Assembly (NCBI GenBank): GCA_964472095.1
Contig: CAYYIV010000002.1
Location: forward strand, 62,001-126,000
Length of the DNA: 64,000 nucleotides
DNA from: Pelagibius sp964472095
Lineage (GTDB): Bacteria > Pseudomonadota > Alphaproteobacteria > Kiloniellales > Kiloniellaceae
Reading direction: 5' to 3'
Position numbers and translations under genes: made by a program. The notes under the pieces were generated by a model, which saw only the letters and a list, made by a program, of their open reading frames with translations, had not been told where the DNA came from and ran no database searches. Shown one piece after another: positions 55,852 through 64,000 of this stretch. Each line of letters starts with the position of its first letter. Position 1 is the first letter of the stretch.

Positions 55852-55998
55852 ATGTTTCTCTGGCGCAACCTGCCCGAAGGCCAGCTGCTGGCGGTCCTGC
55901 AGTGGCTGAAGGGCCGCAGGGAAAAGTCCCCCGATCCTACGCCGGCGAAACCGCTGGCAGTGGAGACGGACAAGTGCGTCCCGCCCAGCCCGGGCTAA
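55852..55998 (+). CDS. Possible 48-residue small protein after bfd
   Basis: ATG 55852, eleven bases after the bfd stop, opens a 48-codon frame (MFLWRNLPEGQLLAVLQWLKG then a Pro-rich tail). It is in the same orientation as bfd and could be co-transcribed. There is no convincing ribosome site and no homology that I recognise, so it may be chance. Confidence 0.3.
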   Translation: MFLWRNLPEGQLLAVLQWLKGRREKSPDPTPAKPLAVETDKCVPPSPG

Positions 55999-56035
55999 GG
56001 CGCCGCCGGCCCCAGTTCACTTCGGCCTGGCGGGT

Positions 56036-56518
56036 TCAGGAGCCCTCTTCCGGCTTGCTCTGGAACTGAATGAAATTCTGCAGGCCCATCTTCGCGAGCA
56101 GTTCGAGGTTGGTCTCAAGCCAGTCGATGTGCTCCTCCTCGGACTCCAGAATCTCAGTGAAAAGCTCGCGTGATACGTAGTCGCTGACCGACTCGCAATG
56201 GGCGATCGCCTCGCGCAGGGGCGGCACGCCCGCCATCTCGAGCTTGAGATCGCACTCCATGATCTCCTTCACGTTCTCCCCGATCATCAGCTTGCCGAGT
56301 TCCTGCAGGTTGGGCAGGCCTTCCAGGAAGAGAATGCGCTCGATGAGTTCGTCGGCGTGCTTCATTTCGTCGACGGACTCTTCGTATTCGTGCTTTGCCA
56401 TGCGGGTGATGCCCCAGTCTTTCAGCATGCGGGCATGCAGGAAGTACTGGTTGATCGCGGTCAGTTCGTTCTTCAGCACCTTGTTGAGGTGCTGGATGAC
56501 CTTCTTGTCGCCTTTCAA
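56036..56518 (-). CDS. bfr: Bacterioferritin
   Basis: A 160-residue iron-storage subunit that forms a 24-mer shell with bound heme. The ferroxidase ligands Glu18, Glu51, His54, Glu94, Glu127 and His130 and the heme ligand Met52 all occur at their canonical positions. It is convergent with bfd, the gene whose product releases its iron. A perfect inverted repeat lies 76-98 bases upstream. Confidence 0.97.
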   Translation of the reverse strand: MKGDKKVIQHLNKVLKNELTAINQYFLHARMLKDWGITRMAKHEYEESVDEMKHADELIERILFLEGLPNLQELGKLMIGENVKEIMECDLKLEMAGVPPLREAIAHCESVSDYVSRELFTEILESEEEHIDWLETNLELLAKMGLQNFIQFQSKPEEGS

Positions 56519-56593
56519 TACTCTCTCCTTTGTCCAGAGTCTTGCCCCCGACAGGTTTTATGACCCTCATCCTATTCACCGCATCAGCGAGGA

Positions 56594-56616
56594 GCCACAA
56601 TCCATTTGATTGTGGC
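56594..56616 (-). promoter_or_regulatory. Perfect inverted repeat between bfr and TRAP gene
   Basis: GCCACAATC-5-GATTGTGGC, a 23-bp perfect dyad, lies between the divergent bfr and TRAP-binding-protein genes. A smaller GCCGCAG-4-CTGCGGC hairpin follows at 56638-56655. Either could be an operator for one or both genes; the regulator is unknown. Confidence 0.5.
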
Positions 56617-56763
56617 CGTCCCATGGGTTTTCAACCCGCCGCAGCGGACTGCGGCCCGGACCAGCTGTGACATCCCGCCCGCGGCTCCGTGGTTGCGGGC
56701 AGGAGATTCTCGAACCGCCGCCGAAGCTGGCGTATAAGAAGGCTGGATTCAGGGAGGGACAGT

Positions 56764-57831
56764 ATGTTCAAGGTCTTCTGCGCGCCTCGCCGCGCCCTGC
56801 TTTGGCTCGGGCTCACGCTCGCCGCCGGCCTGCTTGCCGGGCCACTGGCCGGCGGATCGGCCGCTGCGCAGGAGGTGACCTTGCGCGTGCATCATTTCCT
56901 GCCGCCGCCCTCGACCACCCACAGGGACTTCATCGAACCCTGGGCGCGCAAGGTCGAGGCCGAATCGGGCGGGCGCATCAAGATCGAGATCTATCCTTCG
57001 ATGCAGCTCGGCGGCAGGCCGCCGGCGCTCTACGACCAGGTGCGCGACGGCGTGGTCGACATCGTCTGGACCCTGCCCGGCTACACCGCCGGGCGATTCC
57101 CCATCATCGAGGTCTTTGAGCTGCCCTTCATGGCGGCCTCGGCCGAGGCCACCAGCCAGGCAGCCCATGAATTCTACCTGCAGCATGCGGTGGAGGAGTT
57201 CGCCGATATCCACCCCCTGATGGTGCACGTGCATGGGCCTGGCAGCCTGCACCTGCGCAACAAGCAGGTGACGTCGCTGGACGACCTGAAGGGGCTGAAG
57301 CTGCGCGCACCGACGCGGATGACCAACGCCGCGCTGGAAGCCCTCGGCGCCACGCCGATCGGCATGCCGGTACCGGCAGTGCCCGAGTCGCTCGCCCGCG
57401 GGGTGATCGACGGCGCAGCTCTGCCCTACGAGGTGACGCTGCCCTTAAAGGTGCACGAGCTGACCACCAGCCATACCGAGATCGGCGGCGAGCGCGGGCT
57501 CTATACCGCGGTCTTCCTCTTCGCCATGAACAAGGCGCGCTACGAATCGCTGCCGGCAGACCTGCGCGAAGTGATCGACGCCAACTCCGGCACCGCGCTG
57601 GCCAAGCAGATCGGCAAGGTCTGGGACGACGCCGAGCAGCCCGGACGCGAGGCTGCCGTTGCCCAGAATGCGACATTCTTCACCATCGAAGGCGAAGAGC
57701 TGGTGCGCTGGCAGGCTGCCACCGCCGGTGTCGCCGAAGGCTGGATCGCGGAGATGGACAAGGCCGGCAAGGACGGCCGCGCCCTGGTCGAGGCCGCCAG
57801 GACCCTGATCGACAGCTACGCCGAGGAATAA
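56764..57831 (+). CDS. TRAP transporter substrate-binding protein (DctP family)
   Basis: A 355-residue periplasmic binding protein with signal peptide (ends GGSAAAQ) and DctP-type features: LRVHHFLPPPSTTHRDFIEPWARKVEAESGGRIKIEIYPSMQLGG, an arginine-bearing LKGLKLRAPTRM segment that usually binds a carboxylate, and AVFLFAMNKARYESLPADLREVID. The GGGAGGGAC site fixes the ATG. The membrane subunits DctQ and DctM are not nearby, so it is an orphan here. The ligand is probably an organic acid but unknown. Confidence 0.9.
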   Translation: MFKVFCAPRRALLWLGLTLAAGLLAGPLAGGSAAAQEVTLRVHHFLPPPSTTHRDFIEPWARKVEAESGGRIKIEIYPSMQLGGRPPALYDQVRDGVVDIVWTLPGYTAGRFPIIEVFELPFMAASAEATSQAAHEFYLQHAVEEFADIHPLMVHVHGPGSLHLRNKQVTSLDDLKGLKLRAPTRMTNAALEALGATPIGMPVPAVPESLARGVIDGAALPYEVTLPLKVHELTTSHTEIGGERGLYTAVFLFAMNKARYESLPADLREVIDANSGTALAKQIGKVWDDAEQPGREAAVAQNATFFTIEGEELVRWQAATAGVAEGWIAEMDKAGKDGRALVEAARTLIDSYAEE

Positions 57832-57847
57832 AGCGACCCGAGCGTCG

Positions 57848-58372
57848 TCACGCCTCGCCGCGGGCCGGGTAGCCCTTTTCGTTGATGAAGTCGATCGCCT
57901 TCAACAGCTGGTCGAGCGGCGGCCGGGCGAAGGGCATGGTCTGGACGTAGGCGGCATAGAGCGTGCCATCGGGCTTCACCAGGAAAAGGCCCGGTTCGTT
58001 GAACATCGCCGGCTCCTCGATGCCGATCGAGGTCTTGCCGCGGCTGGTCGAGACGTAGAGGCCGAGTTCGCGCGCCTTGTCGATGGTAAGGCCGTAAGCG
58101 ATGGGAACGTCTGTCAGCTCCCAGTCCGCCTTGGCCGCCTCGGCACGATCCTTGCCGTCACTGCTGACGGCGACGACCTCGACCCCGCGCGCGGCGAACG
58201 CGCCAATCTGCTCGTTCAGTTCCTTCAGGTAGTTGCGGCACATGGGGCAGTGCAGGCCTCGGTAGGCTACTACCATCGACATGGTTTCCGGCTTGCGCTC
58301 CGAGAGCGTCCAGGTGTCCCCTTCGGTCATCGGGAAGGACATCTCGGGGGCGGCTTGGCGGGTTTTCAGCAT
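57848..58372 (-). CDS. Peroxiredoxin-like (AhpC/TSA redoxin) protein
   Basis: A 174-residue thioredoxin-fold protein with a CPMC motif (Cys42, Cys45) in YRGLHCPMCRNYLKEL, typical of a redoxin subgroup that reduces peroxides or disulfides. It lies downstream of a tetR gene, and a perfect palindrome sits 26 bases upstream of its start. Regulation by that TetR protein is likely. Confidence 0.88.
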   Translation of the reverse strand: MLKTRQAAPEMSFPMTEGDTWTLSERKPETMSMVVAYRGLHCPMCRNYLKELNEQIGAFAARGVEVVAVSSDGKDRAEAAKADWELTDVPIAYGLTIDKARELGLYVSTSRGKTSIGIEEPAMFNEPGLFLVKPDGTLYAAYVQTMPFARPPLDQLLKAIDFINEKGYPARGEA

Positions 58373-58397
58373 GAAGCGTCTCCTTTGCCTTGCTTCT

Positions 58398-58419
58398 TTC
58401 TGGAACGGCCGTTCCAGAA
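58398..58419 (-). promoter_or_regulatory. TetR operator upstream of the peroxiredoxin gene
   Basis: A perfect 22-bp palindrome, left arm TTCTGGAACGG and its reverse complement, starts 26 bases before the peroxiredoxin ATG. A related imperfect site precedes tetR at nearly the same distance, so both are probably bound by the adjacent TetR. Confidence 0.72.
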
Positions 58420-58432
58420 TCGGTCAAAAAAA

Positions 58433-59014
58433 TCAGTCGAGGGCCTGGAGGGTGACTCGCACCACGCTGCGCAGGGTGGCGCGGTCAGGCGTGACCTTGG
58501 CCATGACGCGCAGGCCGTTGGCGGTGGCGGTGAGGAAGCGGGCGAGATCGGCCGGCGACTTATCGGCTGCCAAGTCGCCCTGCCGTTTCGCCCGGGTCAG
58601 CACCCGGCGGAAAGCTGCCTCCATGGCCCCCATGTTGGCGGCCACGGCAAGGCAGGTGTCGCGGTCGTGCGGCGCCAACTCGATGGCGGCATTGGTCATC
58701 AGGCAGCCGAGCAGGCGCCCTTCGCCGACCGAGAAATCGATGACCTCCTTGAAGAAAGTCGCGATCTTCTCGCGCACCGGCCCGGGCTCCTCCAGTTTGG
58801 CGAGGCGCCGGGCGGTGACTTGACTGCGGTAATGCTCGACGACCTCCAGGAAGAGCCCGTGCTTGTCGCCGAAGGTATCGTAGAGGCTGCCGCGGTTGAG
58901 GCCGGTCGCGGCCACCAGGTCCTGCACAGAGGTCGCCTGGTAGCCCTGGCGCCAGAACACCGCCAGGGCCTTCCGCACCACCTCTTCCTGATCGAATTCC
59001 CGTGGTCGCGCCAC
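58433..59014 (-). CDS. TetR/AcrR family transcriptional regulator
   Basis: A 193-residue repressor with N-terminal helix-turn-helix (ALAVFWRQGYQATSVQDLVAATGLNRGSLYDTFGDKHGLFLEVVEHY) and a helical ligand domain. The CLMTNAAIELAPHD segment has the pattern of a TetR subgroup linked to electrophile or peroxide stress. It shares operator-like palindromes with the downstream peroxiredoxin gene. The creatinase gene diverges from it. Confidence 0.9.
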   Translation of the reverse strand: MARPREFDQEEVVRKALAVFWRQGYQATSVQDLVAATGLNRGSLYDTFGDKHGLFLEVVEHYRSQVTARRLAKLEEPGPVREKIATFFKEVIDFSVGEGRLLGCLMTNAAIELAPHDRDTCLAVAANMGAMEAAFRRVLTRAKRQGDLAADKSPADLARFLTATANGLRVMAKVTPDRATLRSVVRVTLQALD

Positions 59015-59037
59015 GCGCTGCCCGCCTTCTCCAGATT

Positions 59038-59059
59038 TTTTGGAACGTTCGTTCAGTAA
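59038..59059 (-). promoter_or_regulatory. Second TetR-type site, upstream of tetR
   Basis: An imperfect version of the 58398 palindrome (TTTTGGAACG then CGTTCAGTAA) starts 24 bases before the tetR ATG. About 16 of 22 positions agree with the first site. It lies between tetR and the divergent creatinase gene, so it may affect both. Confidence 0.6.
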
Positions 59060-59183
59060 CGGCCCGAGGCACCCCTGTCAAGCCGGTGTCGCGCCGGTGT
59101 CGATACCTCCCAATCACTATTGTATGCAGAGCTCGGGGCATGCCACTCTCAACCGCCGATCATGGAGGTACGGGGGTATCACG

Positions 59184-60386
59184 GTGCAACAGATCAAGAA
59201 GATCGAGAACGGCAACAAGGTCGCGCCGACATTCTCAGAGAGTGAGATGAACCGGCGCCTCGCGCGTCTGCGAATGGTGATGGCCGAGCGCGACCTCGAC
59301 GCGGCGGTCTTCACTTCCTATCACAACATCAACTACTACGCCGACTTCCTCTACTGCTCCTTTGGGCGTGCCTATGCGCTCGTCGTGACCCAGGCGGCGG
59401 CCACCACCGTCAGCGCCAACATCGACGGCGGCCAGCCCTGGCGCCACAGCTTCGCCGACAACCTCGTCTACACCGACTGGCAGCGAGACAACTATTTCCG
59501 GGCGTTGCAGCAGCTGGCCCCGGCCGAGGGCCGCATCGGCATCGAGGAAGACCACCTGCCGGTCGAGCGACTGCGCAAGCTGCAGGCGGCCTTCCCGGAT
59601 GCCGAACTCGTCGACATCGCCGGCCCGGTCATGGCCCAGCGCATGGTGAAGTCGGCAGAGGAGATCGCCCTCATCCGCAACGGCGCGCGCATCGCCGACC
59701 TCGGCGGCGCCGCCTGTGTGGCGGCCATCGCAGAGGGCGTTCCGGAGCACGAGGTGGCGCTGGCCGCGACCGGCGCCATGGTGCGCGCCATCGCCGATGC
59801 CTATCCGAACGCCGCGCTGATGGATACCTGGACCTGGTTCCAGTCCGGCCTCAATACTGACGGCGCCCACAATCCGGTCACCAGCCGCCGGCTGGTCAAG
59901 GGCGACATCCTGAGCCTCAACTGCTTTCCGATGATCGCTGGCTACTACACCGCCCTCGAGCGCACGCTTTTCCTCGGCCACGCGGGCAAGCGCCACCAGG
60001 AGCTCTGGGAGGCTAACTGCGCGGTGCACCGGCGTGGCCTCGAACTTCTGCGCCCGGGCGTGCGCTGTTGTGACATCGCTGCGGTGCTGAACGAGGTCTA
60101 CAAGTCTTACGACCTGCTCGACTACCGGACCTTCGGCTACGGCCACTCCTTCGGCGTGCTCTGCCACTACTACGGCCGCGAGGCCGCCCTCGAGCTGCGC
60201 GAGGACATCGAGACGGTGCTGGAGCCCAACATGGTGATCTCCATGGAACCGATGATCATGATCCCCGAGGGCGAACCAGGCGCCGGCGGCTACCGCGAGC
60301 ACGACATCCTGCTGATCACCGAGGACGGCAGCGAGAACCTGACCGGCTTTCCTTTCGGCCCCGAACACAACATCGTGCCGACCTGA
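59184..60386 (+). CDS. Creatinase (creatine amidinohydrolase)
   Basis: A 400-residue pita-bread enzyme that hydrolyses creatine to sarcosine and urea. It matches the Pseudomonas creatinase through TSYHNINYYADFLYCSFGRAYALVVT, ANIDGGQPWR, NLVYTDWQRDNYF, FQSGLNTDGAHNPV and FGYGHSFGVLCHYYGREA; the catalytic His corresponds to His229 here (His232 in P. putida). Metal ligands of M24 peptidases are not all conserved, as expected for creatinase. GTG 59184 fits the usual N-terminus. No creatininase, sarcosine oxidase or urease gene is adjacent. Confidence 0.9.
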   Translation: MQQIKKIENGNKVAPTFSESEMNRRLARLRMVMAERDLDAAVFTSYHNINYYADFLYCSFGRAYALVVTQAAATTVSANIDGGQPWRHSFADNLVYTDWQRDNYFRALQQLAPAEGRIGIEEDHLPVERLRKLQAAFPDAELVDIAGPVMAQRMVKSAEEIALIRNGARIADLGGAACVAAIAEGVPEHEVALAATGAMVRAIADAYPNAALMDTWTWFQSGLNTDGAHNPVTSRRLVKGDILSLNCFPMIAGYYTALERTLFLGHAGKRHQELWEANCAVHRRGLELLRPGVRCCDIAAVLNEVYKSYDLLDYRTFGYGHSFGVLCHYYGREAALELREDIETVLEPNMVISMEPMIMIPEGEPGAGGYREHDILLITEDGSENLTGFPFGPEHNIVPT

Positions 60387-60408
60387 CGGCGGGCCTCGCC
60401 GTCGGCGG

Positions 60409-60834
60409 CTAACTTGCACCGACGATCTCGGCCGGGGTCCAGCGGGTGCGGCGGCGCAGGCGGCGGGCGGCCTCGTTCTCCGCAGAGTAATCGGCCGGCT
60501 TCGGTGCCTGGGTGAAAGCGTCCGCCTCGTCGAGGGCGTTGACGATGGCGATGCCATAAAGGGCGCCGCCCTCGGCCAGCACCGCCGCCACGTAGACGCC
60601 GCAGCGGCCACAGAGAAAATAGTCGGCCGTGCCAAGGCCGAAGCGGTAGCGCTGCACGGCGCCTGCGTCATGCAGGGTGAGGATCACTCTTCCGTCGGGA
60701 TCGGAGACGGCACGCGAGCCGTGGCGGCGGCAAAAGCTGCAGAGACAGGCGCGCACCTCGGTCGCAGCCGGCGCGAGCGCGCTCTCGTAACGTATCGAGA
60801 TGGCGCCGCAATGGCAGCCGCCGTGGTGGTACAT
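60409..60834 (-). CDS. GFA-family zinc-binding protein
   Basis: A 141-residue protein of the GFA (glutathione-dependent formaldehyde-activating enzyme-like) fold with zinc cysteines in GGCHCGAI, CLCSFCRRHGS and FLCGRCGVYV. Members bind zinc; most are not shown to act on formaldehyde, so the substrate is open. A perfect AAAGGAGG ribosome site precedes the ATG. It is convergent with the creatinase gene. Confidence 0.86.
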   Translation of the reverse strand: MYHHGGCHCGAISIRYESALAPAATEVRACLCSFCRRHGSRAVSDPDGRVILTLHDAGAVQRYRFGLGTADYFLCGRCGVYVAAVLAEGGALYGIAIVNALDEADAFTQAPKPADYSAENEAARRLRRRTRWTPAEIVGAS

Positions 60835-60884
60835 CAGATTCCTCCTTTGCTTGCCTTCTCGAATTTTAGCCGACGATCCGGCCC

Positions 60885-61640
60885 TTACCAGAGGCTCTGC
60901 ACCACCAGCATGATCCCCGACAAGAGCAGCAGGGCAAGCACCACCCTGCGGAAGGTGGCCTCGCTGGCGCGACGGTAAAGGCGAGCCCCCAGGAAGGCGC
61001 CGATGACCGTGCCCGGAACGACCACCAGCAAGGCGGAAAGAACGGGGCCGTTGATCTGGCCGGCGCCCGTCATGCCAATCCCCGCGATGCTGAGCACGAC
61101 GAGGTTGAAGGGCTGGTAGACGGCACGCTGATCGATAGTGGGACCGCCGCGCAGCTGCAGCCAGATGAGCGGCAGGGGCCCGGAGAGACCGGCAAAGCCG
61201 CCGAGGATGCCGCCACCGGCGCCGATCGCGGCATCGGAACGACGACCGCCCCAGGTGCCGATGCGAAGCTGCGTAAGACCGGCCAGCTGGCTGAGCGCAT
61301 AGCTGACGAGAAAGAGGCCGACGCTGAAGCGCAGCAGTTCGGGCGAAGCTTGCGAGAGGGCCGTCACCCCCAAGGGCACGCTGAGGGCTCCACCGACCAG
61401 GTAGGGCATGGCGCGCGACCAGTCGAACTTCGGCCTGAGGCCAGCGAGGCTGGCCAGCTGCCCGGCCACCGAGGCCATGACCACGATTGGTGGCACGATG
61501 GCGGCCGGCAGGACATGAAACCAGAAGCCGGACGCGACAAGGCCCGTTCCGAAGCCGGCGAAGCCGGTCACGAAGCCTGCTGCCAGGGCCCCGACAAACA
61601 GAAACCAGAAAGTAGCGAGATCGGGCAAACTGGCCAGCAT
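60885..61640 (-). CDS. TauE/SafE family sulfite-exporter-like membrane protein
   Basis: A 251-residue protein with about eight membrane segments in two similar halves. The first half has GFVTGFAGFGTGLVASG and the second GAGGGILGGFAGLSGPLPLIW, typical of TauE/SafE (DUF81). Members export or import sulfur-containing anions such as sulfite or sulfoacetate, or other anions. ATG 61640 is chosen. No sulfur-metabolism gene is next to it. Confidence 0.85.
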   Translation of the reverse strand: MLASLPDLATFWFLFVGALAAGFVTGFAGFGTGLVASGFWFHVLPAAIVPPIVVMASVAGQLASLAGLRPKFDWSRAMPYLVGGALSVPLGVTALSQASPELLRFSVGLFLVSYALSQLAGLTQLRIGTWGGRRSDAAIGAGGGILGGFAGLSGPLPLIWLQLRGGPTIDQRAVYQPFNLVVLSIAGIGMTGAGQINGPVLSALLVVVPGTVIGAFLGARLYRRASEATFRRVVLALLLLSGIMLVVQSLW

Positions 61641-61714
61641 GGCTACCGCATAGCACGGCGCGGTTTCCCGGCCCACCGTCCGTTTCGTCTGGGATAGGAC
61701 ACAAGGCTGCTGCG

Positions 61715-62416
61715 CTAGGATGTCCGGCGGAGCCGCTCCAGCAGCCTGGGCAACTCGTCGAGACGCTGCAGGCGGTGGAAGCGCTCGCTCTCCGGGTCAT
61801 TGTCGTGGGCTTCGTGAGCCCAGAGCAGCGCATAGGGCACGTGCACGCCGTGGCCGCCGAGCTCCAGCATCGGCAGCACGTCCGACGGCATGGAGTTGCC
61901 GACCATGACGCAGCGTGCCGGCTCGATGCCATGGCGGACGAAGATGGTGCGGTAGACCGCGGCGTCCTTGCGCGCCACGATCTCGACCTGCTCGAAATGA
62001 TCGGCGAGGCCGGAGCGCTCGATCTTGCTGGTCTGGTCGACGATGTCGCCCTTGGTGATGAGGATGACGCGGAAGCGCCCCTTCACCGCGGCAAGGGTTT
62101 CCTCGACACCCTCCAGCAGGTCGACCGGCGCCGCCATCATGGTCTTGCCGAGCTGCACGATCTCGTGGATCTCCGGAGCTGTGATGCGCTCCTGTGTCAA
62201 CTGAATCGCCGCCTCCACCATGGAGAGGGTGAAGCCCTTGATGCCGTAGCCGAAGAGGGCGAGGTTGCGCATCTCCACGGCAAAGAGCGCGTCGTGGATG
62301 TCCTCGCCCGGCCGGTAGCGCTGGACGATGGCTTCGAGCTTCCTCTGGGTGTCCTGGAAGAGATGCTCGTTGTGCCAGAGCGTGTCGTCGGCATCGAAGG
62401 CGACGGTGTCGATCAT
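61715..62416 (-). CDS. HAD-superfamily hydrolase
   Basis: A 233-residue haloacid-dehalogenase-type phosphatase. Motif I is FDADDTLW with nucleophile Asp8 and acid/base Asp10, motif II is in LITKGD, and motif IV is near MVGNSMPSDVLP. The cap is of the C1 helical type. The substrate is not predictable. AGGGAAAG precedes the ATG. A REP pair separates it from the next gene. Confidence 0.85.
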   Translation of the reverse strand: MIDTVAFDADDTLWHNEHLFQDTQRKLEAIVQRYRPGEDIHDALFAVEMRNLALFGYGIKGFTLSMVEAAIQLTQERITAPEIHEIVQLGKTMMAAPVDLLEGVEETLAAVKGRFRVILITKGDIVDQTSKIERSGLADHFEQVEIVARKDAAVYRTIFVRHGIEPARCVMVGNSMPSDVLPMLELGGHGVHVPYALLWAHEAHDNDPESERFHRLQRLDELPRLLERLRRTS

Positions 62417-62439
62417 CACACTTTCCCTGATGACGTCTT

Positions 62440-62556
62440 GCCTCGCCCTTCGAGACGCGCTGCTGCGCAACGCTCCTCAGGGTGAGGCGAGGCTTGAGAG
62501 ATTGACCTCATGCTGAGGAGGCCACGCAGTGGCCGTCTCGAAGCACGAGGTCAATC
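62440..62556. repeat. Pair of inverted REP elements
   Basis: Two related palindromic units lie head to head between the HAD and 5'-nucleotidase genes. Unit 1 (62440-62493) is bounded by GCCTCGCC/GGCGAGGC and contains TTCGAGACGC and CTCCTCAGGGTGAG. Unit 2 (62500-62556) is bounded by a perfect GATTGACCTC/GAGGTCAATC and contains CTCATGCTGAGGAG, a GGCCAC/GTGGCC hairpin and GTCTCGAAG. The sequence type is a widespread intergenic repeat in alphaproteobacteria. Confidence 0.7.
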
Positions 62557-62570
62557 CGGCATCAGAGCGC

Positions 62571-64000
<1,430 letters not shown>

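Overview
The window is high-GC, tightly packed DNA with many 4-base start/stop overlaps (ATGA, GTGA), alternative GTG/TTG starts and no tRNA, rRNA, prophage or CRISPR. Gene content and order point to an alphaproteobacterium, probably Rhodospirillales-like. The pointers are cysG-DUF2849-cysI-DUF934-cysH, HDAC-xseB-ispA-dxs-tlyA, queA-tgt-queG, RpaI-style quorum sensing, and a REP pair of the kind seen in alphaproteobacteria. The taxonomic placement is inference.

Layout. 0-5.3 kb: LysE exporter, YihY membrane protein, then fabI, aroC and a threonine aldolase. 5.3-7.7 kb: a lower-GC pair of surface-polysaccharide genes (glycosyltransferase, O-antigen-ligase-like). 7.9-11.1 kb: an RNA uracil methyltransferase and SppA protease. 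11.3-17.2 kb: a polyamine module made of a four-gene ABC importer, a nitrilase and an acetylpolyamine amidohydrolase. 17.2-23.9 kb (minus): HDAC-like protein, xseB, ispA, dxs, MATE pump, tlyA. 24-27.3 kb: orphan RND adaptor, TusA, ArsR regulator, XRE regulator and a small exported protein. 27.3-30.6 kb: queuosine operon. 31.3-36 kb: assimilatory sulfite/sulfate reduction operon behind an AT-rich promoter with paired inverted repeats. 36.3-39.9 kb: exported TPR protein, a long AT-rich noncoding stretch, SleB-type hydrolase, PilZ protein.

40-46.2 kb (minus) is the most distinctive part: luxR, luxI, an 87-residue unknown protein, cytochrome P450, MFS transporter and acyl-CoA ligase in one strand-uniform run. 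It looks like a quorum-sensing locus tied to small-molecule chemistry. The luxI start codon and Shine-Dalgarno sequence can fold into hairpins. 46.4-50.6 kb: a second XRE regulator, a CHASE4-like sensor kinase and an ECF sigma/anti-sigma pair. 50.6-56.5 kb: an iron locus (imelysin, di-heme oxidoreductase, imelysin, DUF1513, bfd, bfr) with a Fur-box promoter; the DUF1513 gene is broken by an internal deletion with frameshift. 56.8-64 kb: orphan TRAP binding protein, a TetR/peroxiredoxin pair with matching operators, creatinase, GFA protein, TauE exporter, HAD hydrolase, a REP pair, and the C-terminal part of a 5'-nucleotidase that runs off the end.
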